Assembly (NCBI GenBank): GCA_023395555.1
Contig: JAEWYQ010000001.1
Location: 18,659 to 82,658, forward strand
Direction: 5' to 3'
From: Bacillota bacterium
GTDB taxonomy: Bacteria; Bacillota; Clostridia; Lachnospirales; Lachnospiraceae
Length of the DNA stretch: 64,000 nucleotides
In this document: positions 24,669 through 31,907 of the stretch, in pieces
Numbering within the stretch: the stretch's first letter is position 1
Layout of the letters: each line of letters opens with the position of its first letter
Notes under the pieces: generated by a model
Seen by the model: only the letters and a program-made list of their open reading frames with translations
Databases searched by the model: none
What the model was told of the DNA's origin: nothing
Position numbers and translations under genes: made by a program

Positions 24669-25927
24669 TGATATATTTGCTTTAACGAATCTATCGTTAT
24701 TTTTGCTGCAACGTGGTAATGTTTTTTATCATCAATCATATAATCTCCGGTATATGAAAAGAAATTATCAGCCACAATATCCTCATGCTTATATATCGCA
24801 TTAACACGTAAGTCTCCAGTATCATCTAAATCATTAAATACTAACTGTATTTTTTGTATATCATCGTAGAAGTACTCTTCTAGTAGAGGGATTACCGAAT
24901 TTCTAATAACTCCAGCAATTGCATCTGCTGTCGTCGCTCCAAGAAATAATGCGTGACCTAACAAATGCTGTGAATCTAGTAAAAGTTCTATCCTTGAATT
25001 TAGAGTGTTAAATAATTGTATAACGTCTACTCCATCAATATTATGAGCATCAAGTCCTTGTAATTCCATTTCATTTTTTATGACTTCTGCATTCGGAAGC
25101 ATAGGAATAAATTTAAACCTTCTTCGAAGTGCAATATCAATCTGATCAATTGATCTGTCTGCTGTATTCATAGTACCATAAACATTTACATTTGATGGTA
25201 CTGTAAATGTAGTTTTTGAATAAGGAAGAATAGCTGATAAAGCCCCAGTTTGCCCAGCTCTCTTATCAACTTCTATTAAACTAATCAATTCACCAAATAT
25301 CTCAGAAATATTACCACGATTAATCTCATCAATAAAAATAGCATATTCTTTTTCAGGATGCTTTGAAGCTTCATCACACAATAATTTAAAAACACCAGGT
25401 TTTGGTGAGTAATCGATTGATTTTGTGCTAGCTATATACTCAGGTCTAATTCCTTCAATAAAATCCTCATAAGCGTATGACTGATGGAATGTCACAAAAT
25501 TATATCTTTTTGTCACAGTTGACTTACTCAGAAATTTAGCGAAAAAATCCGCACGTGCTTGTTGAACTCTTACTAAATCAACATACCATTCACTAGGTCC
25601 AATTGATATAAAAATTCTAGGTTGCACTCTTGTAACTGCTGCAATTGGAGCAGGAAGAAGATTATGCTTATCCAATTCAGCACCAACATTAATCTTAATA
25701 CCTAATGAAAGAGAATCAACTTTCCTTTGTATATCTGTTGTTGCCATTTTTCCATGATTTTGTAGTAAAATCAATGTTATAAGTATCCATTCTTTAGATT
25801 CACTAATAAAAGCATTTTTTATCTGCGAATCATCAATATCATAATCAATATAGTCATTCATCAATGACTGTATTAGGTATGTTTTTCCTGTTCCGGGAGG
25901 GCCATAAAAAATAATGTTCTTTGCCAT
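24665..25927 (-). CDS. mcrB: McrB-like AAA+ GTPase without N-terminal recognition domain
   Basis: A 420-residue AAA+ motor with Walker A GPPGTGKT at residues 9-16, so there is no room for the usual DNA-recognition domain. The McrB hallmark VTFHQSYAYEDFIEGIRPEY is followed by Walker B AIFIDEINRGNISEIFGELI and NVYGTMNTADRSIDQIDIAL with arginines. McrB motors use GTP to translocate DNA. ATG 25,927 is preferred (GAGG ten bases ahead); a TTG two codons earlier is possible. It begins about eight bases after the LAGLIDADG-like gene, and DNA recognition could be supplied by that protein. Confidence 0.93.
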   Translation of the reverse strand: MAKNIIFYGPPGTGKTYLIQSLMNDYIDYDIDDSQIKNAFISESKEWILITLILLQNHGKMATTDIQRKVDSLSLGIKINVGAELDKHNLLPAPIAAVTRVQPRIFISIGPSEWYVDLVRVQQARADFFAKFLSKSTVTKRYNFVTFHQSYAYEDFIEGIRPEYIASTKSIDYSPKPGVFKLLCDEASKHPEKEYAIFIDEINRGNISEIFGELISLIEVDKRAGQTGALSAILPYSKTTFTVPSNVNVYGTMNTADRSIDQIDIALRRRFKFIPMLPNAEVIKNEMELQGLDAHNIDGVDVIQLFNTLNSRIELLLDSQHLLGHALFLGATTADAIAGVIRNSVIPLLEEYFYDDIQKIQLVFNDLDDTGDLRVNAIYKHEDIVADNFFSYTGDYMIDDKKHYHVAAKITIDSLKQIYQ

Positions 25928-25934
25928 AATCAAA

Positions 25935-26687
25935 TTACCTCGTTAAGTATTTTAATCCTGGAAGAAATCCACTTCCATTAATAACATTTGCTACACCAAA
26001 CTTTGCATTATACACCTTATACATATTCGTAAATTTAGTAGGAGAAATATATCCAACATTTTCCATGTAATACTCAACATTTTTAATTCTTAATTGAGGT
26101 TTTCTTGGTTCTCCTCCCTCTAAACGATCCCTCGCTGTATTGTAATTACAATCAAAACCAAAATTCTCAAATACTTCATATAAGAAATCCCCAATATCAT
26201 CATTTGGACAATCTAATGACAAATATCTTATTGCTGCTTTCGGAATACTAATATCAGGTGTTCCTCGTCCATCAATAACCCCTAAAACAAATGCTTTTTT
26301 CACATCTCTTGATGCTGCTAATAATATAGGCTTTAATGTTGGAATTTCATTTCGTAAATCTGTCAAACCTATTGACTCAAAAAAAGTACTAAATCCTGGA
26401 AGACGATTTTTACCAGAATCTAAAGATGTTCCTTTAATATTATCTTTCATAACTGTATATCCATTAACCTTAGAACTGATGATACTAACATAATCAAAAT
26501 GCTCTGCTGTTTGTGCTTCAGAAGAATATGTAGGGTTATATCTAACAGGAGCTGCCCAATATAGTTTACCATTACTACTGACTTTCTCATCAGCGGCATA
26601 AATTCCCCCTAAAAAGTATGCCACCTCAGTCGTTAAATACTTTGTACCTGTGTTGATTCCCGCATTGTAAATTTGATAACTTGACAT
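25935..26687 (-). CDS. LAGLIDADG-like protein, candidate specificity subunit of the McrBC system
   Basis: The 250-residue protein holds two segments with the LAGLIDADG helix pattern: EVAYFLGGIYAADE (21-34) and KAFVLGVIDGRGTPDIS (131-147), each starting a half of similar length, the second ending with ERLEGGEPRKPQLRIK-type beta strands. Homing nucleases need an acidic residue at the end of each helix; here Asp33 and a Gly-Arg-Gly segment are present, so cutting may be lost. GGGAGG precedes ATG 26,687, and the stop is next to mcrB. By position it is the analogue of BsuMI YdiR. Role in DNA recognition is my inference. Confidence 0.6.
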   Translation of the reverse strand: MSSYQIYNAGINTGTKYLTTEVAYFLGGIYAADEKVSSNGKLYWAAPVRYNPTYSSEAQTAEHFDYVSIISSKVNGYTVMKDNIKGTSLDSGKNRLPGFSTFFESIGLTDLRNEIPTLKPILLAASRDVKKAFVLGVIDGRGTPDISIPKAAIRYLSLDCPNDDIGDFLYEVFENFGFDCNYNTARDRLEGGEPRKPQLRIKNVEYYMENVGYISPTKFTNMYKVYNAKFGVANVINGSGFLPGLKYLTR

Positions 26688-26710
26688 TATGTACCTCCCT
26701 TTCTATACCA

Positions 26711-26743
26711 GCAACAGGCAGAGTCTAGTCTCTGCCGTTGTTT
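26711..26743 (-). promoter_or_regulatory. Hairpin between methyltransferase and restriction genes
   Basis: GGCAGAG (26,717-26,723) and CTCTGCC (26,730-26,736) with outer CAAC/GTTG pairs form a stem in the 76-base gap. No T-run follows on the minus strand, so it is not a classical terminator; it may limit or protect the downstream restriction message. Confidence 0.5.
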
Positions 26744-26763
26744 AGTATTTTGTTAATCATTAA

Positions 26764-27831
26764 TTAGTTATTTTTCATATCTTTAATAATAGCTTCTGCT
26801 ATTGCTTTTGAAAGTAAAGGTGGAACTGCGTTGCCTACTTGCTTCATCTGAGATGTCTTTGTCCCATAGAACCTAAATGTATCTGGAAACGACTGAATTC
26901 TTGCTGCTTCTCTAACTGTAATGGCTCTATCCAAATAAGGATGTGTAAATTTTCCCGATGAAGGAGTGTCAAATCTAGTAGTTATAGTTACTGATATATC
27001 ATCAGCATCCATCCTCTCCCATGTCCCACTATAAATAGATTTCGTTAAATGCTCAGGTGGAAGATATTCTTTTCCGCCTTTTGGTGGTATCATAGCTAAT
27101 CTCTCCAGTGCAATTTTGGAGTGATTCGTCGCAATATGGTTATAAACCTTTTCACAACCCATTCTCATCAATTTTTGATAATCCGAGTTCGCAGATTTTA
27201 TATACTCTGCTACCTCCGTTCCTTCTCCTGATTTCAAATATGACAAATCACTTATTGCATCCCATATAGTTGTTTTCTTGTTTACCTTATTTGGCATTTC
27301 AACCAGTTTATCAGTATTCTTTTTTCCTATAATAAAGGCTCTATTTCTATTTTGTGGAACTCCATAATCCGCCGCACACAACACTTGTGCATTTATTGTG
27401 TACCCCAGTTCTGTAAATAATATTGTTAATTCATTCTTAAAAAATCCATTTTCAGCTGTTAATAAATTTGGTACATTTTCCATAACAAAATATTTTGGAG
27501 ATACCTCCTTAACTACATCAACAAAATATCTAAATAGAAAATTTCTAGAATCATTTATCGTTTTTCTCTGCCCTTTTTGCGAATATCCTTGACACGGTGG
27601 TCCACCCACACATAAATCAACTATTCCTCTATACTTTCCAAAAGTCTCATGAATAGGAAGTTTTGTAATATCTGCAACAATCATATTAGGATTTTTGCGA
27701 TTTTTGATATATGCCTGAGCTATTGACTCATCATATTCATTTGCAATAACCACCTCAAATCCCATCTGTTCAAATCCAAGAGAAAGGCCTCCTACACCTG
27801 CAAATAGATCGATCATTTTATATGTGTTCAA
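26764..27831 (-). CDS. C5-cytosine DNA methyltransferase of the restriction-modification operon
   Basis: A compact 355-residue enzyme with all main motifs: DLFAGVGGLSLGF (8-20), catalytic GGPPCQGYSQKGQR (Cys80), ENVPNLL (118), QNRNRAFIIG, and the C-terminal GNAVPPLLSKAIAEAI. It protects host DNA against the McrBC nuclease if both read the same site. The first codon is probably the TTG at 27,831, behind an AGGTGA site inside the end of the upstream methyltransferase gene (14-base overlap); an ATG five codons later is the alternative. It is unrelated in detail to the larger phage methyltransferase at 5-7 kb. Confidence 0.93.
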   Translation of the reverse strand: MNTYKMIDLFAGVGGLSLGFEQMGFEVVIANEYDESIAQAYIKNRKNPNMIVADITKLPIHETFGKYRGIVDLCVGGPPCQGYSQKGQRKTINDSRNFLFRYFVDVVKEVSPKYFVMENVPNLLTAENGFFKNELTILFTELGYTINAQVLCAADYGVPQNRNRAFIIGKKNTDKLVEMPNKVNKKTTIWDAISDLSYLKSGEGTEVAEYIKSANSDYQKLMRMGCEKVYNHIATNHSKIALERLAMIPPKGGKEYLPPEHLTKSIYSGTWERMDADDISVTITTRFDTPSSGKFTHPYLDRAITVREAARIQSFPDTFRFYGTKTSQMKQVGNAVPPLLSKAIAEAIIKDMKNN

Positions 27832-28558
27832 CTTTAATCACCTGCTCTAACCTATCTTTTGTAATTCGGCAATACTCTTCATTTATATCCACCCCTATGA
27901 ATCTTCTTCCATGTAATAGTGCTGCAACACCAGAGCTTCCACTTCCACAGAAAGGGTCAAATACCACATCATTTTCATTAGTTAGTAAATTTATAAAATT
28001 CTCTAACAGCTGAACTGGTTTCTGGGTAGGATGCTTTCCATATTTTTTTTCGCTAGATGGTGTTACTGGTGTTTCAAAAAAATCATGAATAGCTTTTCCA
28101 TTATTATTAAATGTTCCAGTGTGCTTTTTATATGTAAAGTATATCCAAGCCTCTGTCGAGTTAATAAAATGTAAATTCATATTACGTGGCATTGGATTTC
28201 TTTTATGCCAAATCCCTGTTGTTTTATAATAAAAATTATGTTTTTCAGCCAATCTAATAATTGTTTCAACTTTTATAATTGACATAAACATGATAACCGA
28301 TCCACGTTCTTTTATTATTCTAGCTAATTCAGTGAACAGCATGTCCATATCTTTTTCCCATTCATTATATTCAAGATCATCCCAACCAGCTGCTCCAAAG
28401 AAGTTTTCTCTCATTGCTTTTAAATTAGTCGCTCTATTTTGCATAAACAAACCCAAGTTATATGGTGGATCAGTTAGAACCAAATCAATTGATTTATCCC
28501 CAATCTCTTTCATCGCTTCCATACAACTTTTGTTATATAATACATATTTGTCAGTCAT
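27818..28558 (-). CDS. DPPY (N6-adenine or N4-cytosine) DNA methyltransferase
   Basis: A 246-residue beta-class amino-methyltransferase: TDPPYNLG (29-36) comes before GKHPTQKPVQLLENFINLLT and the SAM-binding DVVFDPFCGSGSSGVAALLH. The DPPY motif fits adenine N6 or cytosine N4 methylation. CTGGAGG lies six bases before ATG 28,558. It heads the modification pair of the operon. LlaJI and BsuMI use two C5 methyltransferases, so the mixed pair here points to a site whose two strands carry different methylatable bases. Confidence 0.9.
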   Translation of the reverse strand: MTDKYVLYNKSCMEAMKEIGDKSIDLVLTDPPYNLGLFMQNRATNLKAMRENFFGAAGWDDLEYNEWEKDMDMLFTELARIIKERGSVIMFMSIIKVETIIRLAEKHNFYYKTTGIWHKRNPMPRNMNLHFINSTEAWIYFTYKKHTGTFNNNGKAIHDFFETPVTPSSEKKYGKHPTQKPVQLLENFINLLTNENDVVFDPFCGSGSSGVAALLHGRRFIGVDINEEYCRITKDRLEQVIKVEHI

Positions 28559-28591
28559 ATTTTCCTCCAGTATATCATAAATGCCGGATAG

Positions 28592-28786
28592 TTACTCATT
28601 TGCACTTTTCCCACTTCTAACCCACTCATCTAATTCCGAACGTTTAAATTTCCATAGTTTCCCTATTTTTCTAGCAGGCAAATCTATGTCCTTTTTTATC
28701 CAATTCCTTAATGTGACCGCCTTAATACCAAGGTATTCTGCAGCTTCATCTATTCCAATATAATTATCATTTTTTTCTTGAATCAT
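28592..28786 (-). CDS. Excisionase-like helix-turn-helix protein
   Basis: From ATG 28,786 (AGAGG seven bases ahead) a 64-residue MerR/excisionase-type winged helix-turn-helix: YIGIDEAAEYLGIKAVTLRN then WIKKDIDLPARKIGKLWKFK and a terminal helix ELDEWVRSGK. Small proteins like this often lead restriction-modification operons and phage lysogeny modules. Thirty-three bases separate it from the DPPY methyltransferase, so a control role for the operon is more likely than excision, but both fit. Confidence 0.82.
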   Translation of the reverse strand: MIQEKNDNYIGIDEAAEYLGIKAVTLRNWIKKDIDLPARKIGKLWKFKRSELDEWVRSGKSANE

Positions 28787-29108
28787 ATTAGTACCTCTCA
28801 TACTTACAAGCTTTTTGTTGCCTCTTTAGTATACTTAACAAGCAATTACAAATCAACTATTTTTATGATATTTCATTATATTTGATTATATTTATTATTA
28901 ATAATGGAAATTGATATCTTATATTTATTTTATCAAATATGACATTTATATTACAATATCATACAAAAATCTTTCAAAAATTCAGTTAGTATAACAGTTG
29001 TTTTTAAGGGGGGAATTTGCTAAGCTTTATTCATATACTTATATTTCTTGAACTTCTATAGCCTGTCTTTAGGTAATATCTATTAATAATCACCAACAAG
29101 GAGAACAA
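28787..29108. other. 322-base AT-rich gap between divergent genes
   Basis: It contains the leftward promoter at 28,828-28,856 and, near its right end, a sequence (about 29,017-29,045, TTTGCTAAGCTTTATTCATA and following) that resembles the upstream region of the second paralogue at about 30,856-30,885. No coding potential was seen. Confidence 0.5.
28828..28856 (-). promoter_or_regulatory. Promoter of the restriction-modification operon
   Basis: Minus-strand TTGATT (28,851-28,856), a 17-base spacer and TATACT (28,828-28,833), about 40 bases before the HTH start codon. The region upstream (28,860-28,990) is extremely AT-rich. Confidence 0.65.
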
Positions 29109-29411
29109 ATGATTACCAAAATTGAATTAAAATTTATTGATCCCCAGTATTTTAACATACTGCAGATGGGCTGTCTTACCATCTATGTGCAATCAAAAAA
29201 TACAAAGCACTACTGGAGTATTCATCTAGAGGAGTATCCATCATTTAGGCATTTCAAAATATATCATAAGCATAACAACCATGACCAATATCACCGGCAC
29301 AGAGACGCTAGAAACATTCGTGCTGCTATTGAACATATAAAATCCCATGATGCTTTTCAGTTAAATGGTAGGAAGTACATAAACAGTCAGACATTAACAA
29401 CAGTTTTATAG
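29109..29411 (+). CDS. Unrecognised 100-residue protein, paralogue 1
   Basis: A basic, histidine-rich protein with FNILQMGCLTIYVQSKNTKH then YWSIHLEEYPSFRHFKIYHK and NNHDQYHRHRDARNIRAAIE. AAGGAGAAC lies just before ATG. It is about three-quarters identical to the protein at 30,956-31,276, which has the same start, promoter-side sequence and orientation. I do not recognise the family. The conserved His/Arg/Asp block (HKHNNHDQYHRHRDAR) suggests metal, nucleic-acid or catalytic function. It flanks the nuclease lipoprotein gene together with its paralogue. Confidence 0.7.
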   Translation: MITKIELKFIDPQYFNILQMGCLTIYVQSKNTKHYWSIHLEEYPSFRHFKIYHKHNNHDQYHRHRDARNIRAAIEHIKSHDAFQLNGRKYINSQTLTTVL

Positions 29412-29480
29412 TCTCAACCTATCCCCAAAAAAGTAGTTTCATAGTCTCGCAAGACTAAAAGCAGTTCTGTAGTCTCAACC
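29401..29480. repeat. Three degenerate tandem repeats of a TAGTCTC motif
   Basis: CAGTTTTATAGTCTCAACC (29,401-29,419), TAGTTTCATAGTCTCGCAA (29,434-29,452) and CAGTTCTGTAGTCTCAACC (29,462-29,480) recur at 33 and 28 bases, beginning in the last codons of the preceding gene. Too variable and too few for a CRISPR array. The rest of the 267-base gap (to 29,678) shows nothing else. Confidence 0.5.
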
Positions 29481-29678
29481 CTAACCCTTTTTTCACTTTA
29501 TTATCTATACTCCCAGGATAAAAAACAAGGTTTCTATCAATCGGTTATATTTACCGAAAGTCTAGAAACCTTTGATTTCAAGCCATTTAAGGCATATTTA
29601 TTTGTCTTTGCATGACATCAAGACTACCGTTTCAACATGCACAGTCCACAGAAACATATCTAGCCAATCTCTATTATT

Positions 29679-30734
29679 TTACTCTCCAACCATTCCATCC
29701 CCATCACGATCATCCATATACGGATAAAGCCAATGATCAGAGTAAATTGGCATCTTATAACCAGCTGCTTTAGCTTCAGCTATTGTGACTTTACCATTTC
29801 CATTTACATCTACAGCTGATAAATCATTTTCACCATTTGAATTAGACTTTTTGCTTACAGTACTTTCTTTTTCTTGCTCTATCATTTCGCTATTAACTTC
29901 ATCTGGATTGAGATTATCAAAGTCATCTACCACTTTCTCACCTTTTAAAATATATTCATAGTGATAATGTGATGGTATCTGTGTTGAAGTATCCGGATAT
30001 GTAATAGTAGCAAAAAACTCTTCACAGCCACCAGCATCTCTAATAACCTTCTCCATATACGCTTGATCACCATGTCTGTTTAGTGTGCTATCTTGAGGAG
30101 TAATGTTATAAGCATTGGATACACCACCAAGGGAATCCGCTATAACATGTCCTTCATCTAAATCTTTATGTTCAGTTCCAGGAACTTTAGCTTCATCCCT
30201 ATAATATCTTCCATCAGAATTTACTGGCTCATTTTTATCATCTTGGATTATTATTTTGCTTGCATATACATAAATAAGTTGCCCGTACTCATTTGTAAAC
30301 GCCCAATATTCCCTATCACCAAAACCAATATCGACTGCTACATTTGCTTTTCTTTCACCGGATAAATCTCCACCATCAACCTGAATAATATTATATAAGG
30401 CTCCATTAAACTCTATAGTTTTCGCATCGTTATTATTTACTACTGTTTCCTTGCGTTCAGTGTTCTCATCCTTAGTTAGGTCATTTTGAGGTGAATCCTC
30501 TTTAGAGAGTTCTTCCTCAGGAATATCTACTTTGGGTAAGCCATCTTCCGGAATATCTTCTTTCAGTGAGTCTTCTTCAGGCAAGTTTTCAATAATTTCA
30601 GTCGGGATTACATTATCCACTAACCCTTCAGTTTTTATAGTGTCATTGCTACTACAACCATTTATAAAAATTATACATACAATTAAAATAGATATTAAAA
30701 CAACAACTTGGGTCCTTATTTTTGATTTTGTCAT
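29679..30734 (-). CDS. Lipoprotein DNA/RNA non-specific endonuclease with calcium-binding-like tail
   Basis: From ATG 30,734 (GGAGGT upstream) the 351-residue protein has a signal sequence ending FINGC (lipid attachment), a Glu/Asp/Pro-rich spacer with repeats such as EDIPEDGLPKVDIPEEEL, and a nuclease domain of the Endonuclease_NS_2 type with DEGHVIADSLGGVSNAYNIT and STLNRHGDQAYMEKVI. The tail has an EF-hand-like DVNGNGKVTIAEA and an Excalibur-like DDRDGDGMVGE. It likely degrades DNA outside the cell. On a prophage that has disabled comEC it would cut free DNA. An upstream start at 30,788 lacks a site. Confidence 0.85.
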   Translation of the reverse strand: MTKSKIRTQVVVLISILIVCIIFINGCSSNDTIKTEGLVDNVIPTEIIENLPEEDSLKEDIPEDGLPKVDIPEEELSKEDSPQNDLTKDENTERKETVVNNNDAKTIEFNGALYNIIQVDGGDLSGERKANVAVDIGFGDREYWAFTNEYGQLIYVYASKIIIQDDKNEPVNSDGRYYRDEAKVPGTEHKDLDEGHVIADSLGGVSNAYNITPQDSTLNRHGDQAYMEKVIRDAGGCEEFFATITYPDTSTQIPSHYHYEYILKGEKVVDDFDNLNPDEVNSEMIEQEKESTVSKKSNSNGENDLSAVDVNGNGKVTIAEAKAAGYKMPIYSDHWLYPYMDDRDGDGMVGE

Positions 30735-30955
30735 CTCGGTATATACCTCCTCATATCCTACATTCTCTCTCCTAGTAAATTCTATCAAAATAATATCAAA
30801 AGTGCCAGCAATATCTACAGTTCGATTTTATTTTATTGTTCTTTTGATACTTTTCTGCTATACTTTACTCATACACTTATTAGGTCTTTTGACCTTCAAA
30901 ACCCTCTTCTGGGCAAGATTCCCTCACCTTTTAATAAAAATATAAAGGAGAACAT

Positions 30956-31276
30956 ATGATAACCAAAACTGAATTAAAATCTTTTGACACCCAGTATTTC
31001 AATATACTACAGATGGGGTGTTTTGCAATCTATGTACAATCAAAGAATACAAAGCACTATTGGGGTATCCATTTAGAACAGTATCCAACATTTAGACACT
31101 TCAGAATATATCATAAACACAACAACCATGACCAATATCACAGGCACAGAGACGCTAGAAGCATTGATGCAGCCATCGAGCATATCAAAGCCCATGATGG
31201 CTTTCAGCTAAACGGTAGGAAACCTGTAGAGAAAATACTAACTGATACAAACGATTACATAATCACATTAAAATAG
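30956..31276 (+). CDS. Unrecognised 106-residue protein, paralogue 2
   Basis: Close copy of the protein at 29,109-29,411: FNILQMGCFAIYVQSKNTKH, YWGIHLEQYPTFRHFRIYHK and NNHDQYHRHRDARSIDAAIE are shared with few changes, while the C-terminal 15 residues differ. AAAGGAGAAC precedes ATG. The upstream 100 bases are also alike, so the duplication covered gene and promoter. It is followed by a terminator-like hairpin. Function unknown. Confidence 0.7.
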   Translation: MITKTELKSFDTQYFNILQMGCFAIYVQSKNTKHYWGIHLEQYPTFRHFRIYHKHNNHDQYHRHRDARSIDAAIEHIKAHDGFQLNGRKPVEKILTDTNDYIITLK

Positions 31277-31310
31277 CCCCTTTGCAGAAACCGATGCAAA
31301 AAGGGCTTAA
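31274..31310 (+). terminator. Terminator-like hairpin after paralogue 2
   Basis: GCCCCTTTGCA and TGCAAAAAGGGC pair around an eight-base loop right after the stop codon. The tail (TTAACATTG) is only weakly T-rich. Confidence 0.5.
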
Positions 31311-31400
31311 CATTGATACTTATTTAATTAATGATATCCCTGTGAAATATCACTCTGAATGGCATGTTGGCTCTATATCATTCCATCTCTAGTATAAATT

Positions 31401-31607
31401 TTATAAAGTTTCTTCCTTAAGTTGTTTTGGTGTCATTATATTCTTTGCACTCTCAATTTTATCTTCAACATATATACCAAGACATTCTGCTGCAGCTTTA
31501 CCTAAAACTTTTGACGTTCTTGCTCCTTCTTTTGGGTGTACTGATGTATAATCTTTTATTTGATTAACCGTCATATTATTATACTGCTCATCGGTTTTTC
31601 TTGCCAT
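31401..31607 (-). CDS. Small hypothetical protein (68 residues)
   Basis: The frame reads MARKTDEQYNNMTVNQIKDY and ends KNIMTPKQLKEETL, with a GGAGGTGC-like site before the ATG (31,612-31,622 on the minus strand). It is charged and helical and has no motif I recognise. It is the last gene of the element before the comEC junction; the control-like repeats at 31,740-31,795 lie in its upstream region. Confidence 0.6.
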   Translation of the reverse strand: MARKTDEQYNNMTVNQIKDYTSVHPKEGARTSKVLGKAAAECLGIYVEDKIESAKNIMTPKQLKEETL

Positions 31608-31907
31608 AATTAATGCACCTCCTATGAAAATAGGATGTTCATTTAATTATATAATATACTTAAACAAAAAATGTACGCTTCTATCATGTCAAAACCTACA
31701 CAATCGCTACCCTATATTTATAATATAAGGTTAGTTATTACGATTTAACGATTACATAACCTTGTAACGATTAAACTATATCGTTAATATCGTTGTGCAA
31801 ACGCAGTTATACCGGTTATAATTATTATAATTTATCCTAATGTTTTTCTCTTGAAAGTCTAGAACTATCTCCAGGCAATTCGCCACAAAACCCTTATACT
31901 AAGCCAT
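31608..31907. other. 300-base element end with AACGAT repeat cluster
   Basis: Between the small gene and the comEC stop. From 31,739 to 31,796 ACGATT occurs three times on the plus strand (31,740, 31,748, 31,767) and its complement (ATCGTTA/G) twice (31,780, 31,789). This could be a binding site array for a repressor or recombination directionality factor close to the attachment site. No gene seen. Confidence 0.5.

Noticed and set aside
25935..26687. Active homing endonuclease
   Set aside because: The gene is neither inside an intron nor an intein and is tightly placed in a restriction operon; a specificity or structural role is more likely, though activity cannot be excluded.
29401..29480. 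Possible CRISPR array from repeated TAGTCTC units
   Set aside because: Only three units, each different, with uneven spacing, and no cas genes nearby.
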